Source: an uncultured Bacilli bacterium
GTDB taxonomy: Bacteria; Bacillota_I; Bacilli_A; RF39; UBA660
Reading direction: 5' to 3'
Length of the DNA: 59,581 nucleotides
Assembly (NCBI GenBank): GCA_944372195.1
Contig: CALVYK010000007.1
Span: forward strand, 1-59,581
Position numbers and translations under genes: made by a program. Within the stretch, counting starts at the first letter, position 1. Each line of letters opens with the position of its first letter. Under the pieces are notes generated by a model, which made no database searches, was not told the DNA's origin, and was given only the letters and a program-made list of their open reading frames with translations. Shown in pieces: positions 26,801-34,255 of this stretch.

Positions 26801-27723
26801 TTGTATGTTATTGTTGGCGCTGGGGCATCCACTATGATATTTCTTGTTGCTTCTTTTGTATTTCCTGCTTTATCTGTTATTTTATATTTTACTACTTTTG
26901 TTCCAGTTACTGATGTATCTACAATTGTTGGCTCGATTATTAATTCGCCTGATATTCCTGATAATGCATCGTTATATGTTACTCCTGTTATTAAATCTAC
27001 ATTCGTATTCCTTTGAACTGTTTTATCCCCTATTCCTTCTATATTTGGCGCTGTCTTATCTAAATTTAATTCCTCTGTACATACTACTTTACTTTCGCCA
27101 TATGCATTTTCTGCTTTGGCACACAATACATTTGTTCCTTCATTTATTATTATTTTTGTTCCATTTGTTTTATTTTCTTCTATGTTTGGCTCACATTCTG
27201 TATTTCCTATACAATAATAATATTTTGTGCCTGTCCCATTTATATTTACCATTATATTTTTATTTAGCCAGTCATTTTCATTTATATTTTCTTTATCATA
27301 AACTAATGTCATTGTTGGTGCGATTTCTGTTCTTACGCATGGTTCAGCATATTTAAAATAATATTGACTAGTTGCCTCATTCCATCTATATAACACACAT
27401 CCTTCCAATTCATTATTGGTTACTGGATTGATATGTTCTTTATCACTTATAAAACCCTTGTTAGCCAATTCTTTTAATTCTAATATTTGTTGTTCTCTTG
27501 GATAACCCAAATCATATTCAACACTATAATTATAGGCTGCTCCCTCGATATTTTCGATTGTTCTTTCTAAAGCACTCTCTCTACTTCTTTGGATTGATTT
27601 ATCTACTATTGGATATGTTATTAAAGCTATTACGGCTAATATTATTATTACGCCTAATAATTCTATTAGGGTAAAGCCTTTTTGCTCACATATTTTTTTA
27701 AATTTGTTTGTTATATTTTCCAT
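23839..27723 (-). CDS. Giant prepilin-like protein with three Ig-like repeats and C-terminal lectin-fold module (copy B)
   Basis: About 1294 residues. Residues 1-60 are a classic type IV prepilin/pseudopilin leader: basic N-terminus, KG|FTLIELL cleavage and methylation site with Glu+5, then a hydrophobic helix (IIILAVIALITYPIV). A small pilin-type head with paired Cys follows (to ~200). Residues ~224-751 are three 176-residue units, each with a DUF5011-like Ig domain (VDTSVTGTKVVKYKITDKAGNTKEATR) and a second Ig-like domain (NGWAKSNFFVRATITDNSGSGI). Two further Ig-like domains follow, then the shared module (~915 to the end) found in the genes at 1578 and 46413. ATG at 27723 follows AGGAGA; an in-frame GTG at 27747 is less likely. 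Probably a long surface or pilus-associated protein; ligand unknown. Confidence 0.85.
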   Translation of the reverse strand: MENITNKFKKICEQKGFTLIELLGVIIILAVIALITYPIVDKSIQRSRESALERTIENIEGAAYNYSVEYDLGYPREQQILELKELANKGFISDKEHINPVTNNELEGCVLYRWNEATSQYYFKYAEPCVRTEIAPTMTLVYDKENINENDWLNKNIMVNINGTGTKYYYCIGNTECEPNIEENKTNGTKIIINEGTNVLCAKAENAYGESKVVCTEELNLDKTAPNIEGIGDKTVQRNTNVDLITGVTYNDALSGISGELIIEPTIVDTSVTGTKVVKYKITDKAGNTKEATRNIIVDAPAPTITYNLVDSSSINSNGWAKSNFFVRATITDNSGSGINIAKSCSSNSSSECTPSASFTSTTKDFYIQTEGNNRMCIEVTDNNNKTSKVCSDTYKLDKTLPTISGLTTQTVQRHSSVDLKTGVTYNDALSGISGELIIEPASVDTSVTGTKVIKYKVTDKAGNTKEATRSIIVDAPSPTITYTLADSSSVNGNGWAKSDFFVRATITDNSGSGIKSTKSCSSNSSDECTPSASFTGTTKDFYIQTEGNNKLCIEVTDNNNKTSKICSDTYKLDKTLPTISGLTTQTVQRHASVDLKTGVTYNDALSGISGDLIIEPTIVDTSVAGTKTVKYTIRDKAGNTKEATRSIIIDAPAPTITYNLVNSSSVNSNGWAKSNFFVRATITDNSGSGIKSTKSCSSNSSDECTPSATFTGTTKDFYIEVEGNNRLCIQVTDNNNKTSKICSDTYKLDKTAPTAGTATFTGTLGSNSWYTSNVTVNKVNGSDSLSGHSSTTSNISSITSNTSGTKVTITTTDLAGNSSTRNYTIKIDKNSPTITAKSGTVSITEGDSNATSNYFTVSYGISGGSLSCSPTNTSSLSSGTKTVTCTATGGNGKKVTATKQIEVKAKLYIDNSGANSPELLNNMIPIYYDGNNWEYADISKKWYDYNSQEWANAVVLNSGVTKNVGDTITEDEIALWYVWIPRYTYTIFNGNNEAIEPVEIQIKFESGTNSSGTVNCVDSLSGNGTSSEICTDKTNGSVKNGISTYTHPAFTFGTQELTGFWAGKFEVSGSTSKITIKPNITSLRNQTISSFFTAIQNMTTIYNLNGDSHMMKNMEWGAVTYLSYSKYGTCAGGKCVALECIPVNIYDDSHFITGGGPSNAYKTNVSQSTTGNIYGIYDMNGGAWDYVMGNMITTTGIFFQSLSGFSSIPNSKYYDSYTYNTSNLANLRGKLGDATREILKTFNNEKGSWYSDYTLFPYMTSAWFYRGCGLLGFSNSHGDANSTWSSRAVLVSN
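25471..27054 (-). repeat. Three tandem in-frame 528-bp repeats
   Basis: The landmark CTTATCTAGT (plus strand) recurs at 25471, 25999 and 26527, with its diverged form at 27055, i.e. exactly 528 bases apart each time. Each unit encodes 176 residues with two Ig-like domains. The second and third units in protein order (25471-26526) are the most alike; the first has more substitutions. Such an array can gain or lose units by recombination without breaking the frame. Confidence 0.9.
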
Positions 27724-27787
27724 AACATCTCTCCTACTATTATCCACACTTAAATAATTCTCTATAACAATAAAGATAGTTAAAATT

Positions 27788-28339
27788 TTAATTATCTAAT
27801 ATTTCTACTTCATCACCATTTTTAATTAAAAATGCATTAGCGTCATCAGTATCTAAATGAAGTTCAAAAAAGGCTACTTCACTTGGTTTTAAATTAGCTT
27901 CGATAATTCCTTTTTTAATACCATCAATTTTAACATTAACTTTATCTGGTAAATTGTATTTTTTCTTATCTTCATAAGTAATATGAATATGTCTATCAGC
28001 TATAATGCAACCATTAGTTTCAATAGTTCCTTTTGGGCCAATTATGGTAATGACTTCACTACCATCTAGGTCACCAGATTTTCTAACAGGAGGATTCAAG
28101 CCCAATTTATAAGCATCAGTTTTGGAAATTTCTATTTGAGTGTAATTTCTTACCGGACCTAAAACTCTTACATTAGTAATTTCAGATTTGCTAGTTTTAA
28201 TAGTTACTGTTTCATTACATGCAAATTGACCAGGTTGAGTTAAATTTTTTTTAATAGTTAATTCACAACCAAATAAAATATCTAAATCACTTTGTTTTAA
28301 ATGAACATGACGATTAGAAACGCCAACTTTTATTTTCAT
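27788..28339 (-). CDS. pduL: PduL-type phosphate acyltransferase
   Basis: Phosphotransacylase converting acyl-CoA to acyl-phosphate (acetyl- or propanoyl-). It is structurally unrelated to Pta and zinc-dependent. Both conserved His motifs are present: VSNRHVHLKQSD near the N-terminus and IIADRHIHITYED in the second half. The LTQPGQFACNETV, VLGPVRNYTQIEIS and RKSGDLDGSEVITIIGPKG blocks are typical. The 183 residues fit a PduL lacking the microcompartment-targeting extension, so it should work in the cytosol in acetate/ATP metabolism. ATG at 28339 follows GGTGATATAT. It stands alone, with no other microcompartment gene nearby, divergent from gerQ. Confidence 0.94.
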   Translation of the reverse strand: MKIKVGVSNRHVHLKQSDLDILFGCELTIKKNLTQPGQFACNETVTIKTSKSEITNVRVLGPVRNYTQIEISKTDAYKLGLNPPVRKSGDLDGSEVITIIGPKGTIETNGCIIADRHIHITYEDKKKYNLPDKVNVKIDGIKKGIIEANLKPSEVAFFELHLDTDDANAFLIKNGDEVEILDN

Positions 28340-28410
28340 ATATATCACCATAATAATTATATCATATTTTTAACAATTTTAAATATATTTTATTATGAGA
28401 GGAGAATTTT

Positions 28411-28755
28411 ATGAATTATTATAATCAATATAATGGGCAACCACTATATGTTAAACCTACCCCACCAGGTAATACAAATTATCAACAAATGGCACTACCG
28501 TTAGAACAATCTTACATTGAAAACATATTAAGATTAAATAAAGGAAAAAAAGTTAGAGTTCATCAAACATTTCCTGATTCAAATACATGGCGTGATTTAG
28601 AATTTACAGGAATTATCGAGCAGTCAGGAAGAGATCATATTATTTTAAGTGATCCAACTAATGGTGTTTGGGAATTATTGTTAATGATATATGTAGATTA
28701 TATTTCCTTTGATGAACCAATAAATTACGATCTAGATTTTTATCCAAATAATTGA
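28411..28755 (+). CDS. gerQ: Spore coat protein GerQ
   Basis: GerQ (YwdL) is a coat/outer-cortex protein needed for localisation of the cortex-lytic enzyme CwlJ and cross-linked by the spore transglutaminase in Bacillus. The 114-residue protein has a Tyr/Gln/Asn/Pro-rich N-terminal ~30 residues. The conserved core follows: LPLEQSYIENILRLNKGKKV, then FTGIIEQSGRDHIILSDPTNGVWELLLMIYVDYISFDEPI. AGAGGAG precedes the ATG. The core is unmistakable compared with the family. It is followed by lemA, which has its own promoter overlapping the gerQ stop. Confidence 0.93.
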   Translation: MNYYNQYNGQPLYVKPTPPGNTNYQQMALPLEQSYIENILRLNKGKKVRVHQTFPDSNTWRDLEFTGIIEQSGRDHIILSDPTNGVWELLLMIYVDYISFDEPINYDLDFYPNN

Positions 28756-28780
28756 TATTTAATAAAATATTTGTTATAAT
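28752..28780 (+). promoter_or_regulatory. Sigma-A promoter for lemA
   Basis: TTGATA (-35, 28752-28757) overlaps the gerQ stop codon and is 17 bases from TATAAT (28775-28780). GGTGAG and the lemA ATG follow. So lemA can be expressed in vegetative cells independently of gerQ. Confidence 0.75.
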
Positions 28781-28797
28781 TAGTATGGTGAGTATAG

Positions 28798-29343
28798 ATG
28801 AGTACATTTTTTATAACATTAATAATAATTATTTTCATTTGTTTAATTCTAGTATGGTATATTAATACCTATAATAAATTTCAAACTTTTATTATTAGAA
28901 TAAACGAAGTAGAAGCTAACATAGATACAACTTTAAGGAAACGATTTGATTTGTTAAACAAATCTATTAGTATAATTAAAGGTAATATAAAAACTGATGA
29001 AGATGTTTTAGGATTAATAGTAAAATTAAGAAGTAGAAAATTATCTAATTTTGATTTGGATCGACAATTATATGAAGCAATCAATGAATTTAATTATTAT
29101 AAAGAAAACTATCCGGAATTAAGTGAAAGTGACGCATTAGTAAAAATAGATATTTCATTAAATGAAAGCGAACATGAAATAACTGCGTTAAGAAAATATT
29201 ATAACGATATAATTACTGATTATAACAAATTAGTTAGAAAATTTCCAAGTAATATTGTTGCCATAATATCAAAAAATAAAGAAAAAACATATTATGACGG
29301 CAAAAATATGAACGATGATATTACAAATGATTTTAAACTATAA
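28798..29343 (+). CDS. lemA: LemA family protein
   Basis: A 181-residue membrane-anchored helical protein. It has one N-terminal membrane segment (~4-22), then the LemA core of long helices: INTYNKFQTFIIRINEVEANIDTTLRKRFDLLNKSISIIK, matching the family 'YN.LV..R..V..AW..IDV.LKRR.DL.PNL...VK'. YYNDIITDYNKLVRKFPSNIVA matches 'YN..V..YN..I..FP.N..A'. It is a little shorter than typical but complete. Function is poorly understood; LemA proteins often occur with membrane proteases, none of which is nearby. Confidence 0.9.
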   Translation: MSTFFITLIIIIFICLILVWYINTYNKFQTFIIRINEVEANIDTTLRKRFDLLNKSISIIKGNIKTDEDVLGLIVKLRSRKLSNFDLDRQLYEAINEFNYYKENYPELSESDALVKIDISLNESEHEITALRKYYNDIITDYNKLVRKFPSNIVAIISKNKEKTYYDGKNMNDDITNDFKL

Positions 29344-29368
29344 AAAGAGAATTTCACTTCTCTTTTTT
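29342..29368. terminator. Convergent terminator between lemA and divIC-like gene
   Basis: A 10-bp stem (29342-29351 with 29358-29367), 6-base loop, T run on the right and A run on the left, so it can act on both converging genes. The stop codon of the minus-strand gene lies inside it. Confidence 0.8.
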
Positions 29369-29761
29369 CTTTCTTCTAAATATTAATAAAAATATTAAAA
29401 ACACTATAATTCCAATAATATAATATATGTTATTGTTATTTGTGACAACATTATTTTCAGTATTTTCTGTACTGTCTATTTTCAAAACATATTCTCCATC
29501 AGCTGAATATAAATAATTTTCTTTAGCATATCTAGCAACATATTCTGGATCATTTAACTTTTGAATTTCTATTTTCAAATTAGCTTTTTTATCTTGCAAA
29601 GCTAATAACTGATTTTTTAAATTATTTTCTTCCTTTTTTAAAGAAATATAACTATAAGTATATCCGAACAAAGTAACAAAAAAATATCCTATTGCAATAA
29701 TAGAAAGAATTCCAAATATCATTAATCTTCTTTTAGATGCCTTTGAAACTTTTTTCTTCAT
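29354..29761 (-). CDS. divIC: Septum formation initiator (DivIC/FtsB family) with extra C-terminal membrane segment
   Basis: A 135-residue division protein. Order: basic cytoplasmic N-terminus (KKKVSKASKRR), one membrane helix (~14-34), a coiled coil (LKKEENNLKNQLLALQDKKANLKIEIQKL), the family's LNDPEYVARYAKENYLY segment, and GEYVLKI. Unusually, after an Asn/Thr-rich linker there is a second hydrophobic helix (~107-127) and a basic end, FRRKKKEK, resembling a cell-wall anchor tail without LPxTG. It sits directly after yabQ, the same order (yabP-yabQ-divIC) as in Bacillus, which supports DivIC over FtsL. Confidence 0.85.
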   Translation of the reverse strand: MKKKVSKASKRRLMIFGILSIIAIGYFFVTLFGYTYSYISLKKEENNLKNQLLALQDKKANLKIEIQKLNDPEYVARYAKENYLYSADGEYVLKIDSTENTENNVVTNNNNIYYIIGIIVFLIFLLIFRRKKKEK

Positions 29762-29784
29762 ACCTATCCTCCAAAAAAATTATA

Positions 29785-30066
29785 TCACTTTTTTTTAGAT
29801 AATACAAATTTTTTTATAAGTTTTTTTATACCAATTTCTAACAAAAATCCAATTAAAAATGAAAAAATATAGTAAGGATGTATTATTGCATTATTTAATT
29901 CAAGTAAAATTAAAAAATAAATTAATGTAAATATTATGACAATTATTAATGATAAAATTATATTAAAAAGTTTTGTTTTATAAAATATATCTAACAATAA
30001 TGAGAATGAAATTCCAAATAATATTGAAACTAAAAAAGTTTTGATTTGAATATTTAAGGTCATCAT
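29785..30066 (-). CDS. yabQ: Spore cortex biosynthesis protein YabQ
   Basis: A 93-residue membrane protein with about three helices. The start TLNIQIKTFLVSILFGISFSLLLDIFYK corresponds to the YabQ 'q...fl..i..G...g...D.yR' segment, and a Gly-containing last helix is followed by a basic end. Identification rests on this pattern and on its place between yabP and divIC. YabQ is required for cortex formation in Bacillus. The start overlaps the yabP stop (ATGATG/TGA). It is shorter than most YabQ proteins. Confidence 0.8.
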   Translation of the reverse strand: MMTLNIQIKTFLVSILFGISFSLLLDIFYKTKLFNIILSLIIVIIFTLIYFLILLELNNAIIHPYYIFSFLIGFLLEIGIKKLIKKFVLSKKK

Positions 30067-30341
30067 TTAAATAATTTACTAAATACTCCCTCTTCTTTTT
30101 TTACATTGTCATAGCTTAAACTATTTATCGTTCCTTTAATTGAAACTGTACCTTGATATGTATCTAATTTAATTATCTCTAATTCGGTTCCTTTTATGGT
30201 AATATTCCCCATAGTAGTTTCTAATAAAAATTCTTCATTATCAAAACTTTCTATCTTTTTTACACCACTTATTATTATATTCTTTCTTTCATTGATAGTT
30301 ATATTGTGGTTTAAATTATTTAATGAATCTATCTTGTCCAT
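30063..30341 (-). CDS. yabP: Sporulation protein YabP
   Basis: A ~92-residue YabP/YqfC-family protein. NHNITINERKNIIISGVKKIESFDNEEFLLETTMGNITIKGTELEIIKLDTYQGTVSIKGTINSLSY follows the family pattern 'h...l..R..l.ltGV..V.sFd...v.l.T..G.l.I.G..L.i..L....g.v.i.G.I..l.Y'. It is made in the mother cell during sporulation in Bacillus. AAAGGAGG precedes the ATG at 30341; a longer in-frame start at 30371 would overlap the cmk terminator. First gene of yabP-yabQ-divIC. Confidence 0.9.
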   Translation of the reverse strand: MDKIDSLNNLNHNITINERKNIIISGVKKIESFDNEEFLLETTMGNITIKGTELEIIKLDTYQGTVSIKGTINSLSYDNVKKEEGVFSKLFK

Positions 30342-30373
30342 AAATTCCTCCTTTTTATAAAATATATGCACAA

Positions 30374-30399
30374 TAAAAAAAGACTATTCTAAAATAGCC
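30374..30399 (-). terminator. Terminator after cmk
   Basis: A 7-bp stem with one G-U pair on the minus strand (30382-30388 with 30393-30399) followed by a T run. It overlaps the cmk stop codon. Confidence 0.7.
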
Positions 30400-31040
30400 T
30401 ATTTAATTGCTTCAATAAATTTTTCTGCCACTTCATCGATAGTTAAATTAGTAGAATCAATATAAACTTGGTCAGCAGTTCTTGTTAATGAACCAACCTC
30501 CTTATGTGAATCGTTATAATCTCTTGCTTTAATATTTTCATATATTTCATCGTAACTCATATCGATATTTTTTTCTTGATATTCTTTATATCTTCTTTTT
30601 ACCCTTTCTTCTAAAGTGGCGTCTAAATAAAATTTATAATCAGCATTAGGAAATACTACTGTTGTTATATCTCTACCTTCCATTACTACATTATTAGAAT
30701 TACCTAATCTTCTTTGTAAATCGACCATATTTTTTCTTACTTCAACAATACTAGATATAGGTGATACAATATTAGTTACTTCCTTACTTCTAATTTCTTT
30801 AGTAACATCTTCCCCATCTAAATAAACATTATTATTTAAATCAAATTTAATATCAATATTATTTGATAATTTAATTATTTCTTCTTTATCTTCTACTTTC
30901 AAATTTTTTCTTAATGCTTTTAGAGCTACACAACGATAAGTTGCTCCTGTATCAATATTAACTAAATTTAATCTTTTCGATAAGATACTTGCAATAGTAC
31001 CTTTACCGCTTCCTGCAGGTCCATCAATAGCTACGATCAT
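30399..31040 (-). CDS. cmk: (d)CMP kinase
   Basis: Cytidylate kinase phosphorylating CMP/dCMP. The 213-residue protein has the P-loop GPAGSGKGTIASIL, NIDTGATYRC (substrate-binding DTGA.YR), VVMEGRDITTVVFPNADYKFYLDA (GRD motif) and the RKRRYKEY-type lid region. The C-terminal 'D.....DST.L.....V' block is present as VYIDSTNLTIDEV. GGAGGG precedes the ATG. The start overlaps the last stop of the broken DUF1016 gene by four bases (ATGA), implying co-transcription with the upstream genes. Confidence 0.96.
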   Translation of the reverse strand: MIVAIDGPAGSGKGTIASILSKRLNLVNIDTGATYRCVALKALRKNLKVEDKEEIIKLSNNIDIKFDLNNNVYLDGEDVTKEIRSKEVTNIVSPISSIVEVRKNMVDLQRRLGNSNNVVMEGRDITTVVFPNADYKFYLDATLEERVKRRYKEYQEKNIDMSYDEIYENIKARDYNDSHKEVGSLTRTADQVYIDSTNLTIDEVAEKFIEAIK

Positions 31041-32004
31041 TTTATCCCTCCTAAAACTTTTTCTACTTCATTTATTAATACTTCTTTTTTTGGAATATAA
31101 TATGTATAAGTAGAAGCAAAAACATTGTTTTCTAATCCACCCAAGGCATATTCCATAGCAATTTCTTTTTTGCTTTTACAAAGAATTATACCAATAGGCT
31201 TATTATCATATTCATTTGTCCTGCATATTCTGGTTTCATTTGCCCTATTTTTAAATCAATTAAAACATAACATTTTAGTATTTTATTATAAAAAACCATG
31301 TCAACATAATAATGCGTATTGCCTAATGTAATTCTTTGCTGTGTGCCAACAAACATAAATCCTTTCCCTAATTCAAGTAAAAAATCTTCCATATGTTTAA
31401 CTAATTTTGTTTCTAAACTTTTTTCTAATATAGGTTTATTTTCTTTAATATCTAAAAATTCAAAAACATATGGTTCTTTTAAAATGTCTAAAGGATTATT
31501 TAAAATTTGACCTTCTTTAGATAACTTATAAACTATCTCTTTATTTTTTTGTCCATCAGATAATAATAATCTTTCAAACAAAGAAGTATCAATTTGTCTT
31601 TTTAATTCTCTAACACTCCAATTAGAATTAATACATTCCTTTTCATAAAAATTTCTTTCTTCTTCATTTTCAATACTTAATAATTCGCAATAATGTGACC
31701 AATTCAATTTTCCAGACACTGTCTGGAATTTTGGATAAGTAATATAAAATTTTTTCATATTAAATAAATTAGATACTGAAAATCCAGAACCTAGTATTTT
31801 TCTTAATTCTTTTGATAATTCTTTTATTACTTGTTTTCCATATTCGGCCTTTATGTTACCATTTTGTTCATTTTCTACTATAATTCGTCCAACATTCCAA
31901 TAAGCAAATACCATTGTATTATTTACTTCATAAGCTATTTTATTTCTACTATTAATTATTACATCTTTTATTTCAGCAATTATATTGTTATCTACTAACT
32001 TCAT
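31037..32004 (-). pseudogene. DUF1016/YhcG-type PDDEXK nuclease gene, frameshifted
   Basis: The main frame (31186-32004) encodes 272 residues of a DUF1016 protein. It has an N-terminal winged helix-like domain (AYWNVGRIIVENEQNGNIKAEYGKQVIKELS, GFSVSNLFNMKKFYITYP, NWSHYCELLSI), then a nuclease domain with FLLELGKGFMFVGTQQRITLGNTHYYVDMVFYNKILKCYVLIDLKIG, i.e. the D...(D/E)xK centre. It stops just after EYAGQMNM. The expected ending continues in another frame (NKPIGIILCKSKKEIAMEYALGGLENNVFASTYTYYIP) to a TGA at 31037. About 10-15 expected residues are missing at the junction, so a small deletion caused the frameshift. It lies inside the P-loop kinase-cmk operon. Confidence 0.85.
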
Positions 32005-32524
32005 CTATCCCTCCTAATATTTTTAATATTTCCTCTTTTGTTTTATTAAAATTTTTATTATCTATAACATAATCAAAATTATAATTATCTAAATCAATTT
32101 CCGTAATATGATTCTTTTGTTTATCCGTTAAATTATTATCACTACCATTAATTCTAATAGTAATACAATTAAATAATTTTTTAGGTATATCAATTTCCTC
32201 TTTTAGTCTTGCATCTGTCACAATTATAATATCAAAAAAGTAACTATATACTTTTATATCCTCCATAACTCTCCTAATTAATAATTCATTATCGATTTTT
32301 TTTAACAAATCAATTCCTAAAGATTGCAATAAATCACGTGGCTTTGTTTCTTCTTTTCCATCCCAATCACTTATTTTTTTTACATATTGTTTCAAATAAT
32401 AAGCATAAGATATTTGAATACTATTTTTGTAATAATCACTTATAATATCAGCGACATAATTTTTACCACTTTTAGCCTTACCTGATAAAATAAATATTTT
32501 AGGATTTTTATTAACATATTCCAT
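31988..32524 (-). CDS. P-loop nucleotide/CoA kinase-like protein
   Basis: A 178-residue P-loop protein. FILSGKAKSGKNYVADIISDYY is the Walker A (GxxxxGKN) segment. WDGKEETKPRDLLQSLGIDLLKKID resembles the substrate region of deoxynucleoside monophosphate kinase-like and dephospho-CoA kinase-like proteins. DIIIVTDARLKEEIDI gives the second-strand Asp and Arg, and IRINGSDNNLTDKQKNHITEIDLDNYNFDYVIDN resembles the phage dNMP kinase type end. I cannot decide the substrate. It overlaps the DUF1016 gene by 17 bases. Confidence 0.7.
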   Translation of the reverse strand: MEYVNKNPKIFILSGKAKSGKNYVADIISDYYKNSIQISYAYYLKQYVKKISDWDGKEETKPRDLLQSLGIDLLKKIDNELLIRRVMEDIKVYSYFFDIIIVTDARLKEEIDIPKKLFNCITIRINGSDNNLTDKQKNHITEIDLDNYNFDYVIDNKNFNKTKEEILKILGGIDEVSR

Positions 32525-32552
32525 AAATGTTCACCATATATAGTATAACATA

Positions 32553-32577
32553 AAAACCTAATAATTAATTAGGTTTT
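32553..32577 (-). terminator. Terminator after AI-2E family gene copy 2
   Basis: A 10-bp perfect stem (32553-32562 with 32568-32577), loop of five, overlapping the stop codon of the minus-strand gene, with an A-rich left flank giving a short T run in the transcript. Confidence 0.7.
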
Positions 32578-33703
32578 AGTTAAAATTTAAAAAATCATAT
32601 TTTTCATCAAAGAAATTGACTAATTCTTTAATAGCTCCTATTAAAGGCGTTGAAATAATCATGCCTAATATGCCAAAGAAATGACCAAATATTAGTAATC
32701 CTAAAATTATAGTAACAGGACTTAATTTAGTTGTTTTGCTCATGATTAAAGGTTGGAAGAAATTACCTTCAACAGCTTGAACTATAACAATAAATATTAA
32801 TATTGCGATACCAATTGGAGTTGATTGAGTAAGTCCTACAAATACAGCTGGTGCTCCACCAATATAAGGACCTGCATAAGGAATTACATTTGTAAGGGCA
32901 CAAAACAAAGCAAATAATAAAGGAGCTTTCAAGCCAATAATTGAAAAGCCAATAGCAGTCACAACAAATATTACCGTACAATCTAATAATGCTCCATTAA
33001 CAAATCTTTTTAAAGGTTTATTAACCGCTTTCAAACATCTTTTTGTTTCTTTACGATATTTTTTAGGAATTAAAGTATACAAAGTATCTATATTATCGTC
33101 AAAATCTAATAATAAATAAAATCCAATAATTAATCCAATACCAAATACACCAACCCAAGAAAATATAGCAGTTATACTAACAACGATTATATCTGGTAAA
33201 GAATTAGCTAAATTAGTTGCCATTAATTCTAATTTTTTAAATATCTCATTACGCATTGCAACAGCATCAAATCCTTCGATGCTATTAACATTACTAAATA
33301 TATTATCTATCCATTGTTTAGATGTATCATATAATGATGGTATTGTAGTTGATACAAAATCATTAATTTGTTCTGATAATAATGGAATTATAGCATAAAT
33401 AATTAAAAATATTATTCCCAAAAAAACAACATAGCATAAAATTGTACCTAGTATTCTCCTAATACCTTTTTTATCTAATTTTGTAACAATTGGATCAAAT
33501 AGCCAAGCAATAAATACCCCAATAAAAAGTGGTGATAGTATTTTTAATATTGATATTACAAAAGGTAAAATTTTCAATTCTTTAATTAACATTATAATAG
33601 AATAAGCACCTACTATAATTAATAAAACAAATAATATTTTTAATATGTTATGCGATAATGAAATTAAATCATTTAATTTTGAATAATTAATTTCCTTTTT
33701 CAT
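32576..33703 (-). CDS. AI-2E family transporter (PerM-like), copy 2
   Basis: A 375-residue polytopic membrane protein with the same architecture as the gene at 11939: N-terminal helices (PLFIGVFIAWLFDPIVTKL), a long intervening soluble segment (TIPSLYDTSKQWIDNIFSNVNSIEG), and the conserved end ALFCALTNVIPYAGPYIGGAPAVFVG, KTTKLSPVTIILGLLIFGHFFGILGMIISTPLIGAI. It is diverged from copy 1, so this is an old duplication or separate lineages. It follows frr by ten bases and is probably in the same transcript. Substrate unknown. Confidence 0.85.
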   Translation of the reverse strand: MKKEINYSKLNDLISLSHNILKILFVLLIIVGAYSIIMLIKELKILPFVISILKILSPLFIGVFIAWLFDPIVTKLDKKGIRRILGTILCYVVFLGIIFLIIYAIIPLLSEQINDFVSTTIPSLYDTSKQWIDNIFSNVNSIEGFDAVAMRNEIFKKLELMATNLANSLPDIIVVSITAIFSWVGVFGIGLIIGFYLLLDFDDNIDTLYTLIPKKYRKETKRCLKAVNKPLKRFVNGALLDCTVIFVVTAIGFSIIGLKAPLLFALFCALTNVIPYAGPYIGGAPAVFVGLTQSTPIGIAILIFIVIVQAVEGNFFQPLIMSKTTKLSPVTIILGLLIFGHFFGILGMIISTPLIGAIKELVNFFDEKYDFLNFN

Positions 33704-33712
33704 ATTACCACC

Positions 33713-34255
33713 CTATACACTCAATAATTCTTTTTCTTTAATACTTAATTTTTCATCAACTATCTTATTATATTTATTAATTAATTCTTGAACTTCGTCC
33801 ATACAATATTTAATATCATCTTCTGGAACTTCTAATTTTTTAGCATCATTATTAGCATCTTGTCTAATATTTCTTAAAGCAATTTTAGCTTCTTCAGCAA
33901 CATTTTTAGCTTGTTTTACATATTCTCTTCTCGTATCTTCTGTTAATGCTGGAATATTTAAAATAATAATTTCTCCATTATTATTAGGCGTTAACCCTAT
34001 ATTTGCTTCGTAAATCCCTTTTTCAATAGCATTTAAACAACTTCTATCAAAAGGCTTAATACATAATTGTCTAGCTTCAGGAATTGAAATATTAGCTAAT
34101 TGTTTTAAAGGTGTTTCAACACCATAATAATTAACTACTACTCCATCCAACATACTAGGATTAGCTCTTCCTGCTCTAATATTAATTAATCTTTTTTCTA
34201 AAGATTCAATGGCACCTTCCATTCTTGTTTCCGTTTCTAATAAAATATCATCCAT
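33713..34255 (-). CDS. frr: Ribosome recycling factor
   Basis: RRF splits post-termination ribosomes together with EF-G. The 180-residue protein has the signature IRAGRANPSMLDGVVVNYYG, TPLKQLANISIPEARQLCIKPFD, IYEANIGLTPNNNGEIIILNIPALTEDTRREYVKQAKNVAEEAKIALRNIRQDAN. All expected parts of the three-helix bundle and the hinge are visible. It overlaps the rpe gene by eight bases. The usual neighbours pyrH and tsf are not present here; frr is joined to the rpe/rsgA group instead. Confidence 0.97.
   Translation of the reverse strand: MDDILLETETRMEGAIESLEKRLINIRAGRANPSMLDGVVVNYYGVETPLKQLANISIPEARQLCIKPFDRSCLNAIEKGIYEANIGLTPNNNGEIIILNIPALTEDTRREYVKQAKNVAEEAKIALRNIRQDANNDAKKLEVPEDDIKYCMDEVQELINKYNKIVDEKLSIKEKELLSV

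Noticed and set aside
25577-27356. Several hydrophobic open frames on the plus strand opposite the 528-bp repeats
   Set aside because: They are mirror frames of the repetitive minus-strand gene, recur with the same 528-base period and lack ribosome-binding sites.
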